Shown one piece after another: positions 7,440-14,093 of a stretch of DNA of 26,344 bases (within the stretch, counting starts at the first letter, position 1; each line of letters opens with the position of its first letter). Source of the DNA: a virus; the IMG/VR virus record IMGVR_UViG_3300003324_000881, positions 1 through 26,344 of that record. One strand, written 5' to 3'. A model generated the notes under the pieces. The model saw only the letters and a program-made list of their open reading frames with translations, did no database searches and had not been told where the DNA came from. The position numbers and the translations under genes are program-made.

Positions 7440-7723
7440 CATACCAGGAAATGGAGAGGCTGCTGGAGCCACTGCGTTGTAAGATGACTCAGTTAACGAA
7501 AAAAATGAGTGCGATACGAGAAGCCTATGCCTCATCTCAACTCCCTTTCAAGAAGGGCGACCGGGTACGGACAAGGGATAGTGCGAATGTGGGAACTGTT
7601 TCGGGAGTGACGATTGAGGGCCGCGATAGATTCATGATCTCTATTACATTTGACAAGTCTACATACGGCCTAATTACGTCCGCGAAAAATGTCATTCCGG
7701 TGCAGGAAGTGACCGTCACATGA
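7436..7723 (+). CDS. Coiled-coil plus SH3/KOW-like small protein (paralogue 2)
   Basis: This 95-residue protein starts at ATG 7436 inside the stop of the previous gene (ATGA), which implies translational coupling. A helical N-terminus (residues 1-35) leads into PFKKGDRVRTRDSANVGTVSGV, then beta strands ending in NVIPVQEVTV. The order, length and GDRVR...GTVS signature match its upstream neighbour, so the two are probably a tandem duplication. A hairpin (7694-7730) spans its stop codon. Confidence 0.7.
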   Translation: MTYQEMERLLEPLRCKMTQLTKKMSAIREAYASSQLPFKKGDRVRTRDSANVGTVSGVTIEGRDRFMISITFDKSTYGLITSAKNVIPVQEVTVT

Positions 7724-7730
7724 CCGGAAT
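7694..7730 (+). other. Inverted repeat across a stop codon
   Basis: ATTCCGGT (7694-7701) and ACCGGAAT (7723-7730) are exact reverse complements and enclose GTGA-CCG-TCAC. The structure spans the TGA at 7721-7723. There is no U-tract after it, so it is not a standard terminator. It may protect the mRNA end or mark the upstream border of the structured region that follows. Confidence 0.4.
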
Positions 7731-7776
7731 AACCACTGAGAATTACTACATAAGTATGCCGGCCTGCGTAGCAGCG

Positions 7777-8029
7777 GTATGAAGTCGGTCGTCTTGACAG
7801 TTGGGCTGTGGGATTTACAGCGTCCATCAGTTAAAGAGTGAGGCGGTCACACGCACGAGGCATTCCCCGATAACGTGGCCCTTGAAGATACGGTAGCCCG
7901 ACGTTTGTTCGTGCCTCTGGACATAAGACCTCTTTGGCGTCGTAGCACACCAACCGAATGACCTGTTAGCTGGGGAATGCCGGCCGGACGCGAGTCTGGG
8001 CCATTACTCGTCATCCAGCAGACTTCATG
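7777..8029 (+). ncRNA. Candidate structured RNA (no known family recognised)
   Basis: The gap 7724-8043 has no convincing gene but contains several complementary arms. ATGAAGTC (7779-7786) pairs with GACTTCAT (8021-8028). GGCATTCCCC (7859-7868) pairs with GGGGAATGCC (7972-7981) around about 100 bases. Inside that lie AACGT/ACGTT (7872-7876 with 7901-7905) extended by GGC/GCC, and GTGC/GCAC (7911-7914 with 7945-7948). Directly 3' of the 10-bp stem, GGCCGGAC-GCGA-GTCTGG(G)CC (7982-8002) is an 8-bp hairpin with one bulge, one G-U pair and a GNRA tetraloop. GCTGT/ACAGC (7805-7809 with 7817-7821) is another small hairpin. The GNRA loop exists only on the plus strand, matching the flanking gene direction. 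It could be a free RNA or a structured leader of the gene at 8044, whose ribosome site (AAAGGGA, 8031-8037) follows at once. Not a tRNA, tmRNA or RNase P by eye. Confidence 0.5.
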
Positions 8030-8043
8030 AAAAGGGACTAGCA

Positions 8044-8283
8044 ATGTCAGAGACAGTTCAGCCGCAAATCATGCTTCAGGCCACTCTCGATAAATCCCCG
8101 CTCAGGACGAAGATTATTTGCTTCTGGGAGGGAGGGGTAGTGGACGAGGAGCACCTTGTTGGCAAAACTTTCCGCATCATTAGCAACCCAGAACGTGGGG
8201 TGCTGATGCTCGAACACATTAAACCAGTAATGGAACAATCAACAACAGAGGCAACCGATGAAGAACCAAGTAGAGATTCATGA
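8044..8283 (+). CDS. Hypothetical protein downstream of the structured region
   Basis: The 79-residue protein starts at ATG 8044 after AAAGGGA (8031-8037). It has a short beta-rich core (KIICFWEGGVVDEEHLVGKTFRI) and an acidic, disordered C-terminus. No family is recognised. Its ribosome site is immediately 3' of the long-range stem 7779-7786/8021-8028, so its translation could respond to folding of that region; this is inference. The 3' end overlaps the next gene by 26 bases. Confidence 0.65.
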   Translation: MSETVQPQIMLQATLDKSPLRTKIICFWEGGVVDEEHLVGKTFRIISNPERGVLMLEHIKPVMEQSTTEATDEEPSRDS

Positions 8284-8698
8284 ACTGAAGCCAGCCGGTA
8301 CAGAGACTTACAAGGTCTATAAAATCCGCTGCAAGCAAACCGGGTTTTTTAGCACCGGAGGGGCCTATCCGACTTTCAGCGAGAAAGGTAAGGAGTGGTA
8401 CTCCCGGGCCGCTTTGAGCTCACACCTAGGTCTTCGCAGTCACCACTATGGCCACGGCTATGCCTACGATAAAGCAGAGCAGGGTGAGTTGGAAATTGTG
8501 ACCTATGAGTACGAGGTCAAGAAGTCTGAGGTCGAGACGGAAAACGTCGAAGAGTACTACCAGGGCCTCATGAAAAGACGCGAGAAGCGTACTGCCGAAA
8601 GCAAACGGGCCGAGGCCAGGCGTCAATTGGATCTGGCACAGCGAGACCTAGAGTACGCGGCGGCGAGACTAAAGGAGCTCCAAGGACGAAATGGATGA
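8258..8698 (+). CDS. Hypothetical protein with C-terminal coiled coil
   Basis: This 146-residue protein starts at ATG 8258 with AGAGG (8247-8251) upstream. Residues 1-85 are rich in Tyr, Gly and His (YKVYKIRCKQTGFFSTGG..., then a His/Tyr/Gly-rich loop near 63-69), suggesting a small alpha/beta domain. Residues 95-146 are an Arg/Glu/Ala-rich helix, likely a coiled coil. No family is recognised. The stop overlaps the ATG at 8691. Confidence 0.7.
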   Translation: MKNQVEIHELKPAGTETYKVYKIRCKQTGFFSTGGAYPTFSEKGKEWYSRAALSSHLGLRSHHYGHGYAYDKAEQGELEIVTYEYEVKKSEVETENVEEYYQGLMKRREKRTAESKRAEARRQLDLAQRDLEYAAARLKELQGRNG

Positions 8699-9137
8699 GC
8701 TTGAAAAAGCCGTCACTGACATGAAGCGGATGGCCGAATTCCTGCTCCCGTATCAGAAGACGAAGGAAGATGAGTCTGATCTCGCCGTCTTGAAGACAAG
8801 CGAATTGGTCGTTGGCGGCTACGAGGTATCGTTTTATTTGGCCAAGGACCACTACCAGGAATTCGACCTTTGGACCCTCCAGATGTATTCCAAGTATCAG
8901 CCTTTCCTGCCTTTCCATCTTGTTTGCAGGTGTGCTACGAAATTCCTGGGAGAGCGTGAGTTGGGCCTTACGGAGTTTATTGTTTTAGGACGGAAACTCT
9001 ATGTCTGGAGTGTGGCCGTGGACCGGGAGGGGACGCCCATCCCAATTCCCTTGCGACCACAGGTTGAGGCACGGTGCTACGACGGATTTCAGTTCGTCCA
9101 GGCACCAGCTACTCGCGTACTGCTTTTGCCATCGTAA
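8691..9137 (+). CDS. Hypothetical protein
   Basis: The gene encodes 148 residues from ATG 8691, with AAGGA at 8682-8686, overlapping the previous gene by eight bases. The N-terminal 35 residues are helical; the rest is rich in aromatic beta strands (VSFYLAKDHYQEFDLWTLQMY, FIVLGRKLYVWSVAVDREG). No membrane segment and no known motif are visible. Its last 29 bases overlap the end of a convergent minus-strand gene. Confidence 0.7.
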   Translation: MDELEKAVTDMKRMAEFLLPYQKTKEDESDLAVLKTSELVVGGYEVSFYLAKDHYQEFDLWTLQMYSKYQPFLPFHLVCRCATKFLGERELGLTEFIVLGRKLYVWSVAVDREGTPIPIPLRPQVEARCYDGFQFVQAPATRVLLLPS

Positions 9138-9453
9138 TTTTAGTGCCAATGATCTGCCGCAAGGTGGGGTCGTTTTGCTCGCCCAAAAGGTATTCGGCCG
9201 TGCCTAGGTAGGCATGCGGGTCCCGGGGTATGAAAAATTCCACCCAGAGCAAGAACCCGGCACAAGTCGGCTGGCACCTGGACACACTGATTTGAACCAT
9301 GTTGCGTTGAGGTCTGCTTTTCTTCTTGACGATATGGAATGTATCGGCAGCAGAGTTTGCGTCCTGAAGCACCCTGGCCATCAGTTTTTTTGAATCGAGG
9401 AAGTGCGTCCAATTTTTTCGCAATACTTCCTCTAGTTTTTCCCTGTCAATCAT
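9109..9453 (-). CDS. Probable small protein on the opposite strand
   Basis: The 114-residue frame fills a 330-base space that has no plus-strand gene. Composition is protein-like: an amphipathic helical start (EKLEEVLRKNW...), then a beta-rich part (MVQISVSR, GFLLWVEFFIPRD, GTAEYLL). No ribosome site is obvious before the ATG (9453-9451). It converges on the gene ending at 9137 and starts only 17 bases from the divergent gene at 9471, which is unusual in this plus-strand cluster. It could be a moron-like insertion or an unexpressed remnant. Function unknown. Confidence 0.5.
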   Translation of the reverse strand: MIDREKLEEVLRKNWTHFLDSKKLMARVLQDANSAADTFHIVKKKSRPQRNMVQISVSRCQPTCAGFLLWVEFFIPRDPHAYLGTAEYLLGEQNDPTLRQIIGTKITMAKAVRE

Positions 9454-9470
9454 CGTTAGGATTTGCTGTT

Positions 9471-9722
9471 ATGGACTCCAAAGTACCAAATGTAGTAAAA
9501 GAGTATGTCGCCGCACTAAATGACGAGGAACTCAAAGCCTTGTGTATGCGGCTGGATCAGGGCTTTCAAGGCGACAACGCCGAAGCCCTCGCTACGGTGC
9601 AGAGGCACGAAGGAATGGACAACTGGCTAAAAACCGCCAGGACATACGAGGAGTTCGACGGCCTGTTGGACGCCCTCTTAGGCCAGTTGGAGTATGAGTC
9701 CAAGCGTCGAGGTCGTGGCTAG
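9471..9722 (+). CDS. Small acidic hypothetical protein
   Basis: I start this at ATG 9471 (83 residues), with AGGA at 9458-9461; the upstream in-frame extension lies over the divergent minus gene and reads as low-quality protein. It is all-helical and acidic, with residues 10-30 (YVAALNDEELKALCMRLDQGF) and 60-75 forming amphipathic helices. No family is recognised. It ends 34 bases before the zinc-repeat gene. Confidence 0.6.
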   Translation: MDSKVPNVVKEYVAALNDEELKALCMRLDQGFQGDNAEALATVQRHEGMDNWLKTARTYEEFDGLLDALLGQLEYESKRRGRG

Positions 9723-9756
9723 GTCGCCAGGGCCAGTCCGTGTTAGGAGCATGACA

Positions 9757-11598
9757 ATGGCCGTTGCTGCTCGTAATGCACCGCTCAATTCGGATGACGA
9801 GTTTTGTGATAAGCACGGACTCTTTTACGAAATTTCTTGTCCGGAATGCTCACAACAAAGGGACAACGTCATGGCACAGACCACTGCTCCGGAAGGCGAT
9901 AAAGAACGCCGTGCCCAGAAGCGTCGTGAGCGGCAGAAAAAAAATACGACGTGTGATTTTTGCGATAAGGCTGTTAAACGCAGCGACCTCTGTCGGTGCG
10001 AACTACACTCTGTTCGCTACTGCAAAACGTGTGCTGTAAAGGGAACCTGTCCCGATTGTGCCCAGGCAAAGCCCAAAAAGCCATGCACTGCCCTCGTCCC
10101 TGTCGGCAGCAGCACTCCCGTTCTCCCTGAGAGACTCGCCATCCGAAAGCGATGCGGCTGTCCCGGGGGAGACGGAACGTCGGAGACGACTCGTTGTGTT
10201 AAGCACGATACTTGGTACTGTCCTCGATGTACCAAGGGCCGGAATGTCTGTCCAAAGTGTGATGCCAACTTCTACAAGGTTTCAGACTCTCGGGCCACTA
10301 TTCCAGAATGCAGTTGTTACGACCGGGGCGTCCGTTTTAAGGGCATTAGTGATTATTGCACCCAACACAAGGTCTTCTTCTGCAAAACTTGCCACGGGCT
10401 ATGCCCGATGTGCAAGTCCGGTGCGATTCACGCGAGGGCCAAAATAGTGCCTACGGCCGACGTGACCAGTATTGTGGTGGTGCCGAAAAACTATCCCTTG
10501 GCCGAGTGCCCTTACCACGGTTGGTTTTGTACGCGGTGCGACAAGAAGTGCCCGGAATGCGAAAACCTCCGGTTGAAATGGCAACCAGCACACTGCGATC
10601 AGCACGATTCATACTACTGCATTCGCTGCGGCCTGGGCTGTCTGAAGTGCGGCAAGAAAGAGATCCGTGGTCAGGAGCCTCCGGTTGCCAAGGGCAGAAG
10701 TGGGTTGCTTCAGTGCGGGACGTGCAGCAAAATAGCAGCACGAGACTGCCCCAAGCATGGTTTTTACTGTCTGGAATGCGATGGAGTTTGCCTGAAATGT
10801 GATGGCTGCTACACGCGGTCTGGGGTGATGTACCACAAGTGCGGCGGGGCAATGGAATTCTGCTCGTCTCACAAAAAGTACTACTGCAACAAGTGTGGAC
10901 AAAGATGCCGGCTTTGTCCGAAGTACAACCTGTGCCGCTGCGGCCTCCCCAAATCACGTTGCGAGCAGCACGGCGAGTGGTACTGCGGGCGATGCGTGAG
11001 CAACTGCCCGCTTTGTGCCGAGGAGAAACAGGTTGCATATGCCCGTGCCCACAAACATCACTGCGGTTCCAACCTGTTGTTTTGTGCCAGGCACCGGATT
11101 TACTTCTGCCCAGCGTGCGACGACCTCTGCAAGTGTGCTTGCGAGTGCGGCGTCATGGAGAAGTACTACAAGCCGACTGCCGAGGAGTGGGAGAGTAAAA
11201 GCGAGCTAGAGTCGCGATGGGAGGAGTTTCAGTATTGGCGGGAACGAAAAAATGACTTGTTCGACTGTGTCTTAGACCTGAAAGACACCTGGGAAGAGTT
11301 GACGAAATTCATGTTCGCCTTCTTCCTGACAACCAAAGGCGGTGAGATCACCCGGGACGACGAAGAAGAGGCGGTCGAGCAATTCGTCTGTATGGACCAG
11401 CTTTTTAGAAATCTTTTCGACATCATCGCCGAATTCAAGTCTCCTCCCCGCGAGTGCCAAGATGCTGAGATTGTCGCTCAGGAAGATGCACACGGCAATA
11501 TGTGCTACACCTACTCGACTTGTCCAGTCCGCGTCCCGAGTAAGATCAAAGTGACCGTCGAAGAGTTTCTGGGGGACGACTTGAGCGTGCCTAGCTAG
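9757..11598 (+). CDS. Tandem zinc-binding repeat protein (ten Cys/His units)
   Basis: The 613-residue protein starts at ATG 9757, chosen because TAGGAG (9744-9749) is seven bases upstream; in-frame ATGs at 9694 and 9751 are less well placed. Residues 17-465 hold ten units with the core C-x2-H-x3-[YFW]-C-x2-C-x3-6-C-x2-C. Most units also have an upstream C-x-C or C-x2-C, giving about eight ligands, as in cross-brace treble-clef domains such as RING or LIM. The linkers are Pro/Lys-rich. From residue 470 on the protein is an acidic helical domain without zinc ligands. I know no phage family with this design; a multivalent protein or RNA scaffold is a reasonable guess. It is 11 bases upstream of a membrane AAA+ ATPase gene and could be its partner. 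Confidence 0.85.
   Translation: MAVAARNAPLNSDDEFCDKHGLFYEISCPECSQQRDNVMAQTTAPEGDKERRAQKRRERQKKNTTCDFCDKAVKRSDLCRCELHSVRYCKTCAVKGTCPDCAQAKPKKPCTALVPVGSSTPVLPERLAIRKRCGCPGGDGTSETTRCVKHDTWYCPRCTKGRNVCPKCDANFYKVSDSRATIPECSCYDRGVRFKGISDYCTQHKVFFCKTCHGLCPMCKSGAIHARAKIVPTADVTSIVVVPKNYPLAECPYHGWFCTRCDKKCPECENLRLKWQPAHCDQHDSYYCIRCGLGCLKCGKKEIRGQEPPVAKGRSGLLQCGTCSKIAARDCPKHGFYCLECDGVCLKCDGCYTRSGVMYHKCGGAMEFCSSHKKYYCNKCGQRCRLCPKYNLCRCGLPKSRCEQHGEWYCGRCVSNCPLCAEEKQVAYARAHKHHCGSNLLFCARHRIYFCPACDDLCKCACECGVMEKYYKPTAEEWESKSELESRWEEFQYWRERKNDLFDCVLDLKDTWEELTKFMFAFFLTTKGGEITRDDEEEAVEQFVCMDQLFRNLFDIIAEFKSPPRECQDAEIVAQEDAHGNMCYTYSTCPVRVPSKIKVTVEEFLGDDLSVPS
9805..11151 (+). repeat. Ten-unit zinc-binding protein repeat array
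   Basis: Successive units begin at C-x2-H dipeptides such as CELH, CVKH, CTQH, CPYH, CDQH, CPKH, CSSH, CEQH and CARH, each followed after three or four residues by a C-x2-C pair and then a second C-x2-C. The first unit (CDKH) is shortened. The repeats have diverged at DNA level, so this is an old protein repeat and not recent slippage. Confidence 0.85.
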
Positions 11599-11609
11599 GG
11601 GGATAGAGA

Positions 11610-14063
11610 ATGTTCGCTGACTTCAATTTCGGTGAGTGGCTTGCCAACAATCAGTTTATCACCGGGGGTGCATTGCTCGCCCTTTGCGGCTGGGCCGTGG
11701 TTTATTTGCGGGCCATTCCGGGAAATATTTTTCGCTTCTGCAAACGCCGCGTCACCGTGACTCTTGACATCGAAGACCGTGACGAGGCATTCAAATGGGT
11801 CAGTCTTTATTTCGCCAAGCATCAGAAGAAGATGAGGGACGTGTCGGTTGTGACGCGGCACAAGAGCAAACTCTATGGCGATGACGAGACGGAAGATTTC
11901 TCTCCGGATCAGTCGAAGGACAACCGTCCGAACATCTTTTTGACGCCGGCACCGGGAACTCATTTTTCTTGGTTCGCTGGTCGGCCGATGCTCATTTACC
12001 GCAAAAGAAACGAGGGTGGTAGCGGAAAAGGCGGCAGTGGCCTGCTGGGCGATCTAGGGAACATGATGCGTTCCGAAGGCTACACGGTCATTTTCTTCAG
12101 CCGCAACCAGGAGCTCCCTAGACTCTTACTGGAAAAGGCCCGCGACGTGGCCTTGCCACGCGACAACAAGATCGATGTGCGAGTGGCCCAGACTCGCTGG
12201 TACGGGCATTGGGAGCTTGCCGATCGTATTCGCCCGCGTTCGATTGAGTCGGTGATTTTGGCGGACGACGAACACTTGAAGGTGCTGGATAACATCAGGG
12301 AGTTTTTGTCGTCCTACAAGTGGTACACCGACCTGGGCATTCCCTACCGTCGCGGTTACCTGCTCTACGGTGACCCAGGCAATGGCAAGTGTCTCGGCAA
12401 AGGTACTCCGGTATTGATGTTTGATGGCACTATCAAGCCCGTGGAAGAAGTGAAAAGTGGTGATTTGTTGATGGGACCGGATTCTACGGCTCGTCGGGTC
12501 CTTGGCACCACGAGAGGTCGAGAACGAATGTATCGCGTGCATCCCGTTAAGGGTGAACCTTATGAGGTAAATGAATCTCATGTTCTCTCCCTTCAAATGA
12601 GTCGTTCGGCTGGTGGCCACAGACGAGGGGGAGTGGTCAACATCCCAGTGCATGAGTGGCTTAAGAAGTCAAAAAAGTTCAAGCACTATGCCAAGGGGTG
12701 GCGAACCGGCGTGGATTTCCAGTCCCAGCCAGTTAAAATTGACCCTTATTTGTTTGGTGTTTGGTTGGGAGACGGCACAAATGACAAGCCTGATGTGACC
12801 ACTGGGGATGCCGATGTGGCTTATGCGGTAGATGAATTTTGCTGGAAGAATGGGCATTATTTGAATGCCTTTGAATGCCACGGCAATTGCATTACTTTAT
12901 CAGTCAGCGGAACTCAATATGATACTGGTGGGAGCAAACGTAAGTACGCTCCGAATATCTTGCGAGAGTTCCTTAAAGAACATAATCTTTTTGCCTCGAA
13001 ACACATTCCGTATGAGTATAAGGTGAATAATAGGCAGGTACGTTTGGAAGTTCTCGCTGGTTTGATGGATACTGATGGTAGCGAAAACTACGGCGGCTTC
13101 GATTATATTACGAAGTCGAAAAAGTTGGCAGATGACCTGGCTTACTTGGCCCGCTCTCTTGGTTTTGCTGCCTACGTCTCTCGTGCCGAAAAGAAGTGTT
13201 GTAATCCTGGTTACGAAAAAGTCGGTACTTACTATCGCGTTTTAATTTCTGGCGATCTCAGTGTTGTGCCGGTTCGGCTTAACCGGAAAAAATGTCAACC
13301 GAGGCGTCAGAAGAAGTCTGTATTGCGTACTGGCATCACTCTAAAGGACATTGGAGAAGGAGATTATTACGGTTTCGAGCTTGACGGAGACGGGTTGTTT
13401 CTATTGGGTGATTTTACAGTGACACACAACACATCACTCGTTGCCGCTGTGGCCAGTGCTCTGAAGATGAACATTTATGTCCTGAGTCTTCAGGCACCCG
13501 GGATGAATGATTCCTTGTTGGTTGAATTGTTGACCAGTGTCAGTAGCAATTCGATCATTCTCATGGAAGACGTGGACTGTGCCTTTGAAAAGAGAAAGAA
13601 GAAAGAGGAGACAAGCGACAAGTTGACTTTCTCGGGTCTGCTGAATGCCCTCGACGGCGTTGGCGGCAAGGACGGTCGCATCATCTTTATGACCACTAAC
13701 CACAAGGATAAACTTGACCCAGCATTGATTCGTCCGGGCCGCATCGATTACGAAGTCCGGATTCGCCACGCGGTCCAGTCGCAGGTTCGCAAGTTGTTCG
13801 AGCGGTTCTACGCCAGTTTTAGGCACCTTGATCCAGACCTCGTGGAAGGCTTTGTCTCCTCCATCCCGGACCACAAGTACAGCATGGCGAAGCTCCAGGG
13901 GCATCTAATGAACTACAAAGACAATCCGTGGGGTGCATTGGCGTATCGCGAAGAACTGGACAAAGAGGAGCAACAACCAGTCGCAGAGCCGGAGGAGAAA
14001 GATGAGGATGACGACGAGACGGAGGAGCATGAAGAATACCATCTCGTCGGCAAGGAAGCATAA
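11610..14063 (+). CDS. BCS1-like AAA+ ATPase, membrane-anchored, intein-containing precursor
   Basis: The 817-residue precursor loses a 347-residue intein to give a 470-residue protein. Residues 16-38 are one hydrophobic segment, a likely N-terminal membrane anchor as in mitochondrial BCS1. The AAA+ core reads GIPYRRGYLLYGDPGNGK (Walker A, 254-260, interrupted after Lys260), then after the intein TSLVAAVA, Walker B IILMED (649-654), FSGLLNALDGV, sensor-1 IIFMTTNH (Asn697), and LDPALIRPGRID with Arg708 and Arg711 as finger candidates. This order is typical of the BCS1 subfamily, whose best-known member moves folded protein through a membrane. The C-terminus is very acidic. The ATG follows the zinc-repeat gene stop by 11 bases; the phage role is unknown. 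Confidence 0.9.
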   Translation: MFADFNFGEWLANNQFITGGALLALCGWAVVYLRAIPGNIFRFCKRRVTVTLDIEDRDEAFKWVSLYFAKHQKKMRDVSVVTRHKSKLYGDDETEDFSPDQSKDNRPNIFLTPAPGTHFSWFAGRPMLIYRKRNEGGSGKGGSGLLGDLGNMMRSEGYTVIFFSRNQELPRLLLEKARDVALPRDNKIDVRVAQTRWYGHWELADRIRPRSIESVILADDEHLKVLDNIREFLSSYKWYTDLGIPYRRGYLLYGDPGNGKCLGKGTPVLMFDGTIKPVEEVKSGDLLMGPDSTARRVLGTTRGRERMYRVHPVKGEPYEVNESHVLSLQMSRSAGGHRRGGVVNIPVHEWLKKSKKFKHYAKGWRTGVDFQSQPVKIDPYLFGVWLGDGTNDKPDVTTGDADVAYAVDEFCWKNGHYLNAFECHGNCITLSVSGTQYDTGGSKRKYAPNILREFLKEHNLFASKHIPYEYKVNNRQVRLEVLAGLMDTDGSENYGGFDYITKSKKLADDLAYLARSLGFAAYVSRAEKKCCNPGYEKVGTYYRVLISGDLSVVPVRLNRKKCQPRRQKKSVLRTGITLKDIGEGDYYGFELDGDGLFLLGDFTVTHNTSLVAAVASALKMNIYVLSLQAPGMNDSLLVELLTSVSSNSIILMEDVDCAFEKRKKKEETSDKLTFSGLLNALDGVGGKDGRIIFMTTNHKDKLDPALIRPGRIDYEVRIRHAVQSQVRKLFERFYASFRHLDPDLVEGFVSSIPDHKYSMAKLQGHLMNYKDNPWGALAYREELDKEEQQPVAEPEEKDEDDDETEEHEEYHLVGKEA
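12390..13430 (+). mobile_element. LAGLIDADG intein in the P-loop of the BCS1-like ATPase
   Basis: The intein runs from Cys261 (block A, CLGKGTPVLMFDGTIKPVEEV) to His606-Asn607, with Thr608 as the +1 residue. Block B is VNESHVLSL, with the block-B His. Two endonuclease helices are LFGVWLGDGT and LEVLAGLMDTDGSE. All splicing residues are present. Insertion lies exactly between the Lys and Thr of GxxxxGK^T, so the unspliced precursor cannot bind ATP normally. It is not a close copy of the uvsX intein: +1 residue and helix sequences differ. Confidence 0.95.
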
Positions 14064-14093
14064 TCAAATTCACATCATACGGTAAGGTTGTAG

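Noticed and set aside
7537-7827. 96-codon minus-strand frame
   Set aside because: Mostly antisense to the coupled gene at 7436-7723, with no domain-like sequence.
7724-8043. tRNA, tmRNA, RNase P RNA, group I intron or cobalamin riboswitch
   Set aside because: No T-arm GTTC-A motif with matching acceptor, no tag frame or CCA end, no P4 core, no P7/guanosine-site elements and no B12 box were found by eye.
7847-8044. 65-codon minus-strand frame in the structured gap
   Set aside because: Arg/Ser/Thr-rich sequence without protein-like patterning and no ribosome site; the inverted repeats explain the region better.
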